DNA of 38,939 nucleotides, taken from Acidimicrobiaceae bacterium. Lineage in GTDB: Bacteria > Actinomycetota > Acidimicrobiia > Acidimicrobiales > Bog-793. Below the pieces are notes generated by a model. The model was not told where the DNA came from and made no database searches. It worked only from the letters and a program-made list of their open reading frames with translations. The DNA lies in the NCBI GenBank assembly GCA_027335685.1, contig DAHWHN010000030.1:1-38939 (forward strand), given 5' to 3'. Position numbers and translations under genes: made by a program. Within the stretch, counting starts at the first letter, position 1. Every line of letters starts with the position of its first letter. Positions 31,670 to 38,939 of the stretch are shown piece after piece.

Positions 31670-32224
31670 ATGGCATCGTTCATGGACAAGGCACTCGGCT
31701 ATCTCGGTCTGAAGGACGTCGAGGACGACGATCTCTACGGTGACGAGTACGACGAGGTCGACGAGCGGGTGCCGGCGCGCTTCGCGCACGCGGCGTACCC
31801 CGATCTCGACTACGACGAGCCGGCCGAGCGGCCGGGCCCGGGCACGCCGGGAGGCACCGTCCGGCCGCTCGTCGCGCCGACGCGCGAGCCCGTCAGCGCG
31901 CCGCACGCAGGCGCGCCGATCCGGCCGCTCGGCGGCGCGCGGCCGTCGACCGCGAAGGTGCACGTCGTCGCGCCGGCGCGCTTTCCTGACGCCCAGGAGA
32001 TCGGCGACCTCGTCAAGCAGAGCCACCCGGTCATCGTCAACCTCCAGCTCTCCGAGCGGGACCTCGCGCGACGGATGATCGACTTCTGCTCGGGCCTCAC
32101 CTACGCCCTCGGCGGGTCGATGGAGAAGGTCGCGGACCAGGTGTTCCTCCTCACGCCCTCGAACGTCGAGGTCTCCCCGGAGGAGCGGATGCGCCTGCAA
32201 GAGCGCGGGCTGTTCCACTCCTGA
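31670..32224 (+). CDS. sepF: FtsZ membrane anchor SepF
   Basis: SepF ties FtsZ to the membrane and is essential in actinobacteria, which lack FtsA. ATG 31670, six bases after AGGAGG, gives 184 aa (GTG 31667 is a poorer choice). An N-terminal amphipathic helix (MASFMDKALGYLGL) is the membrane-targeting part; a long acidic and Pro-rich linker follows; the C-terminal core has HPVIVNLQLSERDLARRMID, SGLTYALGGSMEKVADQVFLLTP, the FtsZ-tail-binding fold. All parts are present. Confidence 0.95.
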   Translation: MASFMDKALGYLGLKDVEDDDLYGDEYDEVDERVPARFAHAAYPDLDYDEPAERPGPGTPGGTVRPLVAPTREPVSAPHAGAPIRPLGGARPSTAKVHVVAPARFPDAQEIGDLVKQSHPVIVNLQLSERDLARRMIDFCSGLTYALGGSMEKVADQVFLLTPSNVEVSPEERMRLQERGLFHS

Positions 32225-32264
32225 GCCCGACGGACGAGCCTGCGATGCCACGAGCACGCCAACG

Positions 32265-32546
32265 ATGCAAGGATGGTCAACGGTGATCCTGCGCATCGTC
32301 GTCGACCTCATCCAGGCCTACATCGTCTTGCTGTTCGCACGGCTCATCTTGTCGTGGTTCCCGATGAACCCGTGGTCGCCCTGGGCCAAGGTCGTGCACC
32401 AGCTCGCGCGCGTCACCGATCCGGTGCTCACGCCGATCCGCAGGATCCTGCCGCCGCTGCGCGTGGGAGGGGCCGCGATCGACCTCTCGCCGCTCGTGCT
32501 GTTCTTCGCCCTCGAGGTCCTCCTGAGCGTCTTGCAGGTGCGCTGA
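32265..32546 (+). CDS. yggT: YggT family membrane protein
   Basis: A 93-aa protein with two hydrophobic segments (VVDLIQAYIVLLFARLIL and LSPLVLFFALEVLLSVL) around the family signature FPMNPWSPWAKVVHQLARVTDPVLTP region. YggT proteins sit next to sepF across many bacteria and have been linked to envelope organisation and osmotic tolerance. ATG 32265 is used; GTG 32283 is a possible shorter start. A strong hairpin follows the stop at once. Confidence 0.9.
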   Translation: MQGWSTVILRIVVDLIQAYIVLLFARLILSWFPMNPWSPWAKVVHQLARVTDPVLTPIRRILPPLRVGGAAIDLSPLVLFFALEVLLSVLQVR

Positions 32547-32548
32547 CC

Positions 32549-32575
32549 GCCGGGGGATCCGAGCAGATCCCCGGC
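32549..32575 (+). terminator. hairpin terminator after yggT
   Basis: GCC plus GGGGATC (32549-32559, one bulged G) pairs with GATCCCCGGC (32566-32575), a 10-bp stem with a 6-base loop, beginning three bases after the yggT stop. No U tract is present. It probably ends the ftsZ-yggT transcript. Confidence 0.65.
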
Positions 32576-32664
32576 GAGACGCGGCCGGAGCCGGTGCGGG
32601 CGGGTGGCTTGCGCCGGGGTCGCAGGGCCGTCCGGGTATCCACGGATCGCGTGCATCGCGGCGC

Positions 32665-32670
32665 TACCAT
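32665..32670 (+). promoter_or_regulatory. -10 element of a leaderless divIVA promoter
   Basis: TACCAT ends six bases before the divIVA ATG, placing transcription start on the start codon. There is no Shine-Dalgarno and no good -35. Confidence 0.55.
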
Positions 32671-32676
32671 GCCCGC

Positions 32677-33663
32677 ATGGAGATCTCCGGCAAGGTCCTG
32701 CGCGAGGTCGAGTTCCGCGATCGTCTACGGGGCTACGACACCGACGAGGTCGACGAGTTCCTCGAAAAGGTCGCCGTCGCCGTCGACGAGATGCACGCCG
32801 AGCTCGCCCGTCTCGCGGCGCGCGAGCCGCTCGTGCCGAGCCGGCGCGAGGACACGTCGTCGTCGGACGAGGAGAGCATCCGCAAGATGCTCGTGCTCGC
32901 CCAGCGGACCGCCGACCTCGCGGTGAGCGAGGCGCGCGAGGAAGCCGACCGGCTCCTCGCCGAGGCCCGGTCACAGGCCGAGGCGATGCTTCTCCAGGCC
33001 CAAGAGGCGGTGCGCAGGATGCGCGAGGACGCGGAGCGGGAGGTGAGCGAGCGGATCGGCCGTCTCGAAGGCGAGCACGAGCGGCTGGAGGGCGGCATCC
33101 GATCCCTTGCGTCGCTCCTCGAGAGCGAGAAGGCTCGGCTCAGCGAAGGGCTCGCCGCAGCGCTGCGTTTCGTCGACGAGACGCTCTCGGTCCCGAGCGA
33201 GCTCGCCGAGGCGGCCGAGGCGGCGCGAGCCTCCGAGCGGCGCGAGCCTGCGCCCCGGCGCGCGCCGAAGCCGCCCGAGGGGCAGGGTCCCGGGCACCCG
33301 GCGCCGCAGGGGGGCGGGTCACGAGGTGGGGACACGACCGTGCTCCCGACCGTGCGCGAGCTGCCCGACGTCGAGGCCGAGATCACGGCCGACGCGGCGA
33401 CCGCCGCGGCCCAGGACGAGCCCGACGTCGAGCGCGGCCGGTTCAGTGCCGCCGAGCTGTCGAGCCTCGCGCCCGCGATCGAGGCGGACGAGGAGCTGTG
33501 GGCGCGCTGGGCGGCAGGCGGTGGGCTGCAGCCGACGACCGACGCGCGTACCCAGCCGGTCACGCGCATCCCCGCCGCAGCGCGCCTCGACCGCCGCCCG
33601 GCCACCGGGCGGGGCGGGGCCGGCCGTCCGCCGGACGGCCCCTCGTCGGTGCCGTCGGCCTGA
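32677..33663 (+). CDS. divIVA: DivIVA/Wag31 polar growth protein
   Basis: DivIVA recognises curved membrane and organises wall growth and division. The 328 aa start with the conserved membrane-binding domain (VLREVEFRDRLRGYDTDEVDEFLEKVA), then a long coiled coil (about residues 70-185, rich in heptads such as AREEADRLLAEARSQAEAML). The C-terminal third is Pro/Gly-rich and disordered in appearance, with a short acidic segment. Length is close to mycobacterial Wag31. The position after sepF and yggT is conserved. It appears to be transcribed leaderless from its own promoter. Confidence 0.94.
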   Translation: MEISGKVLREVEFRDRLRGYDTDEVDEFLEKVAVAVDEMHAELARLAAREPLVPSRREDTSSSDEESIRKMLVLAQRTADLAVSEAREEADRLLAEARSQAEAMLLQAQEAVRRMREDAEREVSERIGRLEGEHERLEGGIRSLASLLESEKARLSEGLAAALRFVDETLSVPSELAEAAEAARASERREPAPRRAPKPPEGQGPGHPAPQGGGSRGGDTTVLPTVRELPDVEAEITADAATAAAQDEPDVERGRFSAAELSSLAPAIEADEELWARWAAGGGLQPTTDARTQPVTRIPAAARLDRRPATGRGGAGRPPDGPSSVPSA

Positions 33664-33664
33664 G

Positions 33665-33706
33665 GCGCCGCCTCCGGCGCGGCCCGTGCCGGCGAGCGCC
33701 GCTCGC
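33665..33706. terminator. double hairpin between convergent divIVA and ileS
   Basis: Two perfect hairpins fill the 48-bp gap: GCGCCG/CGGCGC (33665-33680, CCTC loop) and GCGAGC/GCTCGC (33692-33706, GCC loop). With no U tract on either side, they could serve both strands. Confidence 0.5.
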
Positions 33707-33711
33707 GAGGA

Positions 33712-36700
33712 TCAGCCGGGGTCCGCGGCGTGCCGGCGGAGCCGGACGACGACGCTGCGCCCGTCGCCGAGAGGCTCCGTGGCTTCGAACCATCCTGGCT
33801 CGGCCGTCGGGGTGGCGAGCGCGCCGAGCGCGCCGCCGGGCACGGCGAGGGTCTGCGCCCGGACCTCGCGCTCCCAGCGGCGTGGCGGTTCGCTGTCGCC
33901 GGTGCTCGCGCTGTCGCCGGTGCTCGCGTCGTCCTGCCAGGGTGCGAGCTCGGCGAGCATGTCCGCGTCGAGGCCGATCTCGAGCTCGATCCGGTCCTCG
34001 ACCCGCAGGCCGGCGTCCCGTCGCGCCTGCTGGACGATGCGGACGAGGTCGCGTGCGGCGCCCTCGGCGGCGAGCTCCGGCCCGACTGCCGTCTCGAGCA
34101 CGACGATGCCGCGTTCTCCCGGCAGGACCCGGCTTGCGGCCTCGTCGTCGGGCCGCAGGCGCAGGACGTACTCGCCGTCCTCGAGGGCGATCCCGCCCGC
34201 CGAGACGCCGGTGGCGGTCTCGGACCAGTCGCCCCGCCGGACCGCCCCGATCACCTCCTGGGTGCGAGCCCCGAGCCGGGGTCCGAGCGCGGCCGGCACG
34301 ACGGAGAGCGCGCGCGAGGAGAAGGCGCCGGGATCGTCGTGGAGGACGACCTGTTTCACGTTGAGCTCCTGGGCGATCAGCGGGACGAGGCCGGCGAGCG
34401 ACGCGGCGAAGGGGGAGGCGACCGTGAGGCGCTGCAGGGGCAGGCGCGCGCGCAGCCCGAGCGACTTGCGGATCGAGTGCCCGGCCGAGCAGATCGCGCG
34501 CGCGAGGTCCATCGCCTCGACGAGGGCGGCGTCGCCGGGTAGCTCCTCCGGGTCGGGCCAGTCGGCGAGGTGCACGCTCTCCTCGCCCGTGAGCCCGCGG
34601 TAGACGTGCTCGGCGAGCAGGGGAAGCAGGGGTGCGGTGACCTTGCAGACGACGGTGAGCACGGTGTGCAACGTGTCGTACGCGTCGCGCTTGTCCTCGT
34701 CCTCCGGCCCGCCGTCGTCGCGGCGCGCGCGCCAGAAGCGGTCGCGGCTGCGGCGCACGTACCAGTTGGTCAAGGCGTCGAGGAAGCTCGAGACCGCCGC
34801 GGTCGCGCCCGGCAGGTCGTAGAGGTCGAGGGCGGTGCCGACCTCGTCGACGAGGTCCCGGCTCTTCGCTAGCACGTAGCGGTCGAGCAGGCCCTGCTGG
34901 TCGACGCGGTAGCTGCCGCGGATCGCGTCCGACCGCCCGTAGAGGGAGAGGAAGTACCAGGTGTTCCAGATCGGGTTGAGGACCTGGCGGACCGGCTCGG
35001 CCATCGCCGCGTCGTCGACGACGACGTCGAGACCACGCAGCACGGCAGAGGAGAGGAAGTGCCACCGCATCGCGTCCGCTCCGCGGCGCGCGAAGAGCTC
35101 GTCGGGGTCCGGGAAGTTCCGGAGGCGCTTCGAGAGCTTGCGCCCGTCGTCGCCGAGGACGACGCCGTGCGCGATGCAGTGCGAGAACGCCGGCCTGTCG
35201 AACAAGGCGGTGGCGAGAACGTGCATGTTGTAGAACCACGCACGGGCCTGGCCGACGTACTCGCAGATGAAGTCGGCGGGGAAGTGCGACTCGAACCTCT
35301 CGGCGTTCTCGAACGGGTAGTGCAGCTGGGCAAAGGGCATCGAGCCGGACTCGAACCAGCAGTCGAGGACGTCGGTGACCCGGCGCATCGTCGAGCGCCC
35401 CGAGGGGTCGTCGGGGTTGGGGCGCACGAGCGCGTCGACTGCCGGCCGGTGGAGGTCCGCGAGACGGACGCCGAAGTCTCGCTCGAGCTCGTCGAGGCTG
35501 CCGTAGACGTCGACGCGGGGAAAGGCCGGGTCGTCGCTCTTCCAGACCGGGATGGGCGCACCCCAGAAGCGGTTGCGCGAGATCGACCAGTCGCGCGCGC
35601 CCTCGAGCCACTTGCCGAACGCGCCGTCGCGCACGTGGCCCGGGTACCAGGCGATCTGCTGGTTGAGCTCGAGCATCCGCTGCTTGACAGCCGTCACCTC
35701 GACGAAGAACGACGAGACCGCGCGGTAGATCAGCGGCGTGTCGGTCCGCCAGCAGTGCGGGTAGGAGTGCGTGATCTCCTCGTGGCGAAGCAGGTGGCCC
35801 GAGGCCCGGAGCCGGTCGGCGACGACCTGGCTCGCGTCGAAGACCTGGGTGCCCGCGAGGTCGGGGACCGTCGAGTCGAAGCGCCCCCGGTCGTCGACCG
35901 GGCAGACGACGGCGATCCCGTTCGCCTCGCAGATGCGCTGGTCGTCCTCGCCGAAGCCCGGGGCCATGTGGACGATGCCGGTCCCCTCCTCGGTCGTCAC
36001 GTGGTCGCCGGCGAGCACGACGAACGCGTTCGGCTGGTCGGCGAAGTAGTCGAACAGCGGCTCGTAGCGCCGTCCGACGAGCGCCGAGCCGCGGACGGTG
36101 CCGAGCAGCTCCGCTCCCTCTAGGTCGGGCGCGTACTGCTCGAGGCGGGCCGACGCGAGCACGACCCGCATCCCGGCGAGCTCGAGGACCGAGTACTCGA
36201 GGTCGGGCCCGACCGCGAGGGCGAGGTTCGCCGGCAGCGTCCACGGCGTCGTGGTCCAGGCGAGAAGCCGGACCGGTCCGCCGGTGAGCAGGCCCGCCGC
36301 CGGGCCGTCCGGCGCCTCGCCACCGGTGCTCGAGGCGGCGGAGAGGTCGAAGCCGACGGTCACCGCCGGGTCGACGCGCTCGCGGTACGCGTCGTCCTGG
36401 CGCGTCTCGAAGTTCGACAGCGGCGTCTCGCACTCCCAGCAGAACGGCTGCACCTTGAAGCCCTCGTAGACAAGGCCCCGGTCGTAGAGGGTCTTGAAGG
36501 CCCACAGCACGCTCTCGGTGAAGGACGTGTCCATCGTCTTGTAGGCGCCGTCCATGTCGACCCACCGCGCCTGGCGCCGGATGTAGTGCTCCCAGGCGGC
36601 CGCGTAGCGCATGACCGATGTGCGGCAGTGGTCGTTGAAGCGGCCGATCCCGAACTCCGTGATGCGCTGGCGCCCGGAGACGCCGAGCTCTTTCTCGGCC

Positions 36701-37008
36701 TCCACCTCGGCCGGCAGGCCGTGGCAGTCCCAGCCGAAGCGGCGCTCGACGCGCCGGCCCCGCATGGTCTGGTAGCGGGGGATGGCGTCTTTGACGAAGC
36801 CGGTCAACAGGTGGCCGTAGTGCGGCATGCCGTTCGCGAACGGCGGCCCGTCGTAGAAGACGAACTCGTCGCCACCGGCGCGCTGCGCGACCGAGCGTGC
36901 GAAGGTGTCTGCGCGCGCCCAGGAGTCGAGGACCGCCTCTTCCATCGCGGGGTAGTCCGGCTGCGCGGCGACCTCCGGGTAGCCGGCCGGCCGGCTGTCG
37001 TCGTCCAT
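33712..37008 (-). CDS. ileS: isoleucyl-tRNA synthetase, eukaryote-like (type 2)
   Basis: IleS charges tRNA-Ile. ATG at 37008 (minus) gives 1098 aa, near the 1040-1100 typical of the type 2 group rather than the ~940 of E. coli. Signature 1 is H63-Y-G-H66 after GPPFANGMP; RRFGWDCHGLPAEVEAEKELG follows; the CP1 editing domain lies between; signature 2 is K624-L-S-K-R628, in the eukaryote-like form KLSKRLRNFPDP. Type 2 enzymes are generally less sensitive to mupirocin. The C-terminal region contains a 6-residue duplication (TGDSAS). The gene runs against its neighbours, whereas Bacillus has divIVA, ileS, ylyA and lspA all in one direction. Confidence 0.96.
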   Translation of the reverse strand: MDDDSRPAGYPEVAAQPDYPAMEEAVLDSWARADTFARSVAQRAGGDEFVFYDGPPFANGMPHYGHLLTGFVKDAIPRYQTMRGRRVERRFGWDCHGLPAEVEAEKELGVSGRQRITEFGIGRFNDHCRTSVMRYAAAWEHYIRRQARWVDMDGAYKTMDTSFTESVLWAFKTLYDRGLVYEGFKVQPFCWECETPLSNFETRQDDAYRERVDPAVTVGFDLSAASSTGGEAPDGPAAGLLTGGPVRLLAWTTTPWTLPANLALAVGPDLEYSVLELAGMRVVLASARLEQYAPDLEGAELLGTVRGSALVGRRYEPLFDYFADQPNAFVVLAGDHVTTEEGTGIVHMAPGFGEDDQRICEANGIAVVCPVDDRGRFDSTVPDLAGTQVFDASQVVADRLRASGHLLRHEEITHSYPHCWRTDTPLIYRAVSSFFVEVTAVKQRMLELNQQIAWYPGHVRDGAFGKWLEGARDWSISRNRFWGAPIPVWKSDDPAFPRVDVYGSLDELERDFGVRLADLHRPAVDALVRPNPDDPSGRSTMRRVTDVLDCWFESGSMPFAQLHYPFENAERFESHFPADFICEYVGQARAWFYNMHVLATALFDRPAFSHCIAHGVVLGDDGRKLSKRLRNFPDPDELFARRGADAMRWHFLSSAVLRGLDVVVDDAAMAEPVRQVLNPIWNTWYFLSLYGRSDAIRGSYRVDQQGLLDRYVLAKSRDLVDEVGTALDLYDLPGATAAVSSFLDALTNWYVRRSRDRFWRARRDDGGPEDEDKRDAYDTLHTVLTVVCKVTAPLLPLLAEHVYRGLTGEESVHLADWPDPEELPGDAALVEAMDLARAICSAGHSIRKSLGLRARLPLQRLTVASPFAASLAGLVPLIAQELNVKQVVLHDDPGAFSSRALSVVPAALGPRLGARTQEVIGAVRRGDWSETATGVSAGGIALEDGEYVLRLRPDDEAASRVLPGERGIVVLETAVGPELAAEGAARDLVRIVQQARRDAGLRVEDRIELEIGLDADMLAELAPWQDDASTGDSASTGDSEPPRRWEREVRAQTLAVPGGALGALATPTAEPGWFEATEPLGDGRSVVVRLRRHAADPG
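33891..33926. repeat. perfect 18-bp tandem duplication in ileS
   Basis: An 18-bp unit (33891-33908) is repeated exactly at 33909-33926. On the minus strand it encodes two consecutive STGDSA-like hexapeptides in the C-terminal domain of IleS, probably in a loop. Confidence 0.92.
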
Positions 37009-37013
37009 GGCCC

Positions 37014-37020
37014 TACAGTA
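37014..37020. promoter_or_regulatory. overlapping bidirectional -10 for ileS and yggU
   Basis: The heptamer TACAGTA reads TACAGT on the plus strand (37014-37019) and TACTGT on the minus strand (37020-37015). The minus hexamer ends six bases before the ileS ATG and the plus hexamer eight bases before the yggU ATG. Both transcripts would be leaderless or nearly so. The two start codons are only 19 bp apart. Confidence 0.6.
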
Positions 37021-37027
37021 TGCGGGC

Positions 37028-37423
37028 ATGGCAGACGACCTGTTCGACGTGGAGCCGCGCGCCACGACACCTGCGACCCCCGCTCCGGGCGCCGGACCCG
37101 AGCTCGACACGATCGTGCTCCGGCTCCACGTGCAGCCGGGAGCGGGCCGGGCAAGTGTCGCTGGCCGCCACGGCGACGCGCTCCACGTCCGCGTCGCCCC
37201 GCCACCGGTGGACAACCGGGCGAACGAGGCCTGCGTCGCGTTCGTCGCGGACCTGCTCGACGTCCCGCCGTCCCAGGTCGAGCTCGTGCGCGGCGACAAG
37301 AGCAGGGAGAAGCGGCTCCGCGTACGCGGGGTCGACGTCACGGCGGTTCGCGCCGCCCTCGCCGACTCCCTCGCCAGGGCCGGGAGCTCCGGCCGCTCGG
37401 CGGCAGGCCGCGGTGCGCGCTGA
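37028..37423 (+). CDS. yggU: DUF167 / YggU family protein
   Basis: A 131-aa protein with the small alpha/beta DUF167 domain: LRLHVQPGAGRASVAGRHGDALHVRVAPPPVDNRANEA in segments, then VELVRGDKSREKRLRV. The family is widespread and its function is not established. The first ~30 residues form a Pro/Ala-rich extension. ATG 37028 is preferred over an upstream in-frame ATG at 37007 because the shared promoter lies between them. It diverges from ileS. Confidence 0.88.
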   Translation: MADDLFDVEPRATTPATPAPGAGPELDTIVLRLHVQPGAGRASVAGRHGDALHVRVAPPPVDNRANEACVAFVADLLDVPPSQVELVRGDKSREKRLRVRGVDVTAVRAALADSLARAGSSGRSAAGRGAR

Positions 37424-37460
37424 CGGCGCAGCTCGCGCCCGCCGCCCAGCCGGCCGAGGC

Positions 37461-37475
37461 GGCACCGGAGGTGCC
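37461..37475 (+). terminator. hairpin after yggU
   Basis: GGCACC and GGTGCC form a perfect 6-bp stem with a GGA loop, 38 bases after the yggU stop and directly before a promoter-like sequence. No U tract. Confidence 0.4.
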
Positions 37476-37504
37476 TCGACTGCGGGCCGGCGATGGGTTA
37501 GGGT
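37476..37504 (+). promoter_or_regulatory. probable promoter of the dksA-like/lspA/rluD operon
   Basis: TCGACT (37476-37481) and TAGGGT (37499-37504) are 17 bp apart; the first differs from TTGACT by one base. A ribosome site (GAGAGGAG, 37521-37528) follows before the ATG at 37540. Confidence 0.5.
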
Positions 37505-37539
37505 CGCGCGCTCTCGTCCCGAGAGGAGCTGCTGAGCAG

Positions 37540-38109
37540 ATGCCCCGCACAACGACCTCCGCCGACGCGAGCGGCGAGACCGCAGGTGCCGACGCGCTCG
37601 CTGGCGTCCCGGCCGCGACAGCCGTGGGCGACGCCCCGGCTCCGGCCAAGCCGAGCCGCTCGCGGCGGGCGGCCCCGAAGGAGCCGGCGGCCGCGACCTC
37701 GAGCGATCCGGCGGCTGCGGCGCCGCGCGGCTACGCGGGTGACGCAGCCTTCATCGAGCGGCAGAGGGCGCTGCTTCTCGAGGAGCGGGCGACCTACGTC
37801 GACCAGGCGCAGAGCCTGCGCGCCGAGGCCGAGTCGCTCATCGAGGAGATGGAGCCGGGCGACATCCAGTTCGACGAGGAGTCCGGCGAGGGCGGGACCG
37901 TCACGGTCGACCGCGAGCGGGACCTCGCGCTGAGCGCGCAGGCGCTCGCCGCGGTCGAGGAGATCGACGACGCGCTGCGCAAGATCGAGCGCGGGACCTA
38001 CGGGATCTGCGAGAACTGCGGCGAGCTGATCCCGAGCGCCCGCCTCGAAGCCCTGCCCTACGCGCGGCTGTGCATCGCCTGCAAGAGCGGGGGGCTGTCC
38101 CGACGGTGA
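37540..38109 (+). CDS. TraR/DksA-type zinc-finger protein
   Basis: A 189-aa protein: a Pro/Ala-rich N-terminal segment (about 1-65), a coiled-coil hairpin ([20 protein letters not shown] and [19 protein letters not shown]) and a C-terminal zinc finger with C157, C160, C178 and C181 (CENC...CIAC). DksA-family proteins bind in the RNA polymerase secondary channel. The acidic pair usually found at the coiled-coil tip of E. coli DksA is not evident, so ppGpp-linked function is uncertain. It occupies the ylyA position before lspA and overlaps lspA by 4 bp. Confidence 0.9.
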   Translation: MPRTTTSADASGETAGADALAGVPAATAVGDAPAPAKPSRSRRAAPKEPAAATSSDPAAAAPRGYAGDAAFIERQRALLLEERATYVDQAQSLRAEAESLIEEMEPGDIQFDEESGEGGTVTVDRERDLALSAQALAAVEEIDDALRKIERGTYGICENCGELIPSARLEALPYARLCIACKSGGLSRR

Positions 38110-38636
38110 CGGCGGTCGGCGGCGCGCAGCGGGCCGGTCGGCGCTCCCGGCTGCTCGTCGTCGTCGCCGTCGCGGCGGTCGTCGCCGCAGCCGACCAGGC
38201 GACGACGTCGTGGGCGCTCGCTCGGCTTGCCGGCGGCCCCGTCCACGTGGTCGGCCCCATCAGCCTCGAGCTCGCCTTCAACAGCGGGGTCGCCTTCTCG
38301 CTCGGCAGCGGCCTCACGACGCCGATCGTGCTCGTCGTCGCCGTCTTCGTCGTGCTCCTCGTGCAGCTCGCGCGTGGTGCGCCGAGCCGGAGCGCCGCGT
38401 GCGGGATCGGGCTCGTCCTCGGCGGCGCTCTCGGCAACCTCGCGGACCGCGTGCTGCGCGGGGAGGGGGGCGCAGTCGTGGACTTCGTCCGGATCGGCTT
38501 CTGGCCGACGTTCAACGTCGCGGACGCTGCGATCGTCGTCGGTGCGGTGCTCGTCGGGCTGTCCTACTGGCGCCACCCGCGAGCTGCGCGCGCCGCGCAC
38601 CTCGCGGCGGGCCCGCACGACCGGGTCGGCGCGTGA
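38106..38636 (+). CDS. lspA: lipoprotein signal peptidase LspA
   Basis: LspA removes signal peptides from diacylated prolipoproteins in the membrane. GTG 38106 gives 176 aa with four transmembrane segments. The catalytic aspartates are D114 (GNLADRV) and D140 (FNVADAAI); [11 protein letters not shown] and [12 protein letters not shown] are other family blocks. An upstream ATG in frame (38070) would add 12 residues inside the previous gene and is less likely. It is coupled on both sides by GTGA overlaps. Confidence 0.95.
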   Translation: MTAVGGAQRAGRRSRLLVVVAVAAVVAAADQATTSWALARLAGGPVHVVGPISLELAFNSGVAFSLGSGLTTPIVLVVAVFVVLLVQLARGAPSRSAACGIGLVLGGALGNLADRVLRGEGGAVVDFVRIGFWPTFNVADAAIVVGAVLVGLSYWRHPRAARAAHLAAGPHDRVGA

Positions 38637-38939
38637 CGGGCGTCGGGCACCCTCCTCTCGGCGACCGGTTGCCGGTGACCGTCGTGCCGGCGAGCCTCGA
38701 CGGCGAGCGCGTCGACCGGGTCGTCGCCACCGTGACGGGCCTGACCCGCGCCGAGGTGGCCCGGCTCGTCGAACGCGGCGGCGTCCGCCTCGACGGTGAG
38801 CCGGTATCGAGCCGGCACCGGCGCGTCCTGGCCGGCGAGGAGCTCGGGATCGATCTGCCCGGCCCGCCCGACCCGGCCGGCGCGGCGCTGCGCGCCGAGG
38901 CGGTGGCGTTCGGCGTCGTGCACGAGGACGCCGCGATCG
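38633..38939 (+). CDS. RluA/RluD-family pseudouridine synthase (5' part; continues past the window)
   Basis: The first 102 codons are visible. Residues about 18-80 form an S4-like RNA-binding domain ([45 protein letters not shown]), then the start of the synthase domain (VVHEDAAI, matching the usual VvyEDe.i). The catalytic Asp region is beyond the window. The lspA-rluD order is widely conserved (ylyB in Bacillus). GTG 38633 overlaps the lspA stop by 4 bp. Confidence 0.9.
   Translation, partial: MTGVGHPPLGDRLPVTVVPASLDGERVDRVVATVTGLTRAEVARLVERGGVRLDGEPVSSRHRRVLAGEELGIDLPGPPDPAGAALRAEAVAFGVVHEDAAI

Noticed and set aside
32547-32676. A remnant of ylmH (S4-domain gene usually between yggT and divIVA)
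   Set aside because: The 130-bp gap holds only a terminator hairpin and the divIVA promoter; no S4-like coding remains.
36884-37008. T-box or other leader riboswitch for ileS
   Set aside because: The promoter abuts the start codon, leaving no room for a leader.
1-38939. tRNA, rRNA, CRISPR, insertion sequence or phage elements
   Set aside because: No cloverleaf-like stretch, no regularly spaced repeats with spacers, and no transposase or integrase motif was seen in any gap or gene.

Overview
This is a high-GC (clearly above 70% by eye) chromosomal segment from an actinobacterium. Gene order is close to Mycobacterium in three blocks: miaA-dapF-hflX, lexA-LysM protein-nrdR, and mraZ...ftsZ followed by pgeF-yggS-sepF-yggT-divIVA. 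There is no ftsA, but SepF is present. The tetrahydrodipicolinate succinylase DapD is of the E. coli type, and murF is missing from the dcw cluster. Together these point to a deep-branching actinobacterial class such as Acidimicrobiia rather than Mycobacteriales or Streptomyces; the class assignment is an inference. No rRNA, tRNA, transposase, phage gene or CRISPR array was seen. This is core genome, not an island.

Layout. (1) 1-7410, plus strand: the 3' part of miaA, then dapF, hflX, dapC, dapD, dapE and an orphan periplasmic-binding protein. Four diaminopimelate genes therefore sit together and feed MurE, whose DNPR motif indicates meso-diaminopimelate. (2) 7441-9360: lexA (minus) is divergent from a LysM membrane protein, then nrdR. 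The shared intergenic DNA carries two perfect and two near-perfect SOS boxes, the layout of the YneA/ChiZ division checkpoint. (3) 9371-14615: PIG-L deacetylase, DNA polymerase IV, DUF3040 protein, a small hypothetical, HNH endonuclease, lipoate-ligase-like protein and a methyltransferase. (4) 14616-15026: non-coding DNA with a terminator hairpin, a 9-bp repeat and the mra promoter overlapped by TGG repeats. (5) 15027-28877: mraZ, rsmH, ftsL, ftsI, murE, mraY, murD, ftsW, murG, murC, murB and ftsQ, mostly joined by 4-bp stop/start overlaps. (6) 28878-32546: ftsZ with its own promoter region, then pgeF, yggS, sepF and yggT, ended by a strong hairpin. (7) 32677-38939: divIVA (leaderless), ileS on the minus strand, then yggU, a DksA/TraR-type protein, lspA and the start of an rluD-type gene.

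How the genes work together: the Dap enzymes make the cross-linking amino acid; MurB, C, D and E, MraY and MurG build lipid II; FtsW and FtsI polymerise and cross-link it at the septum organised by FtsZ, SepF, FtsQ and FtsL; DivIVA directs polar or septal growth; the LexA/LysM pair probably halts division after DNA damage.

The most interesting regulatory structures are an 18-bp long-range helix that pairs away the rsmH Shine-Dalgarno sequence, the four-site LexA array, and a nearly palindromic -10 element between ileS and yggU that could drive two divergent, leaderless or nearly leaderless transcripts. The most interesting coding anomalies are the missing murF, a Ser in place of a catalytic Cys in DapF, and the inverted ileS.
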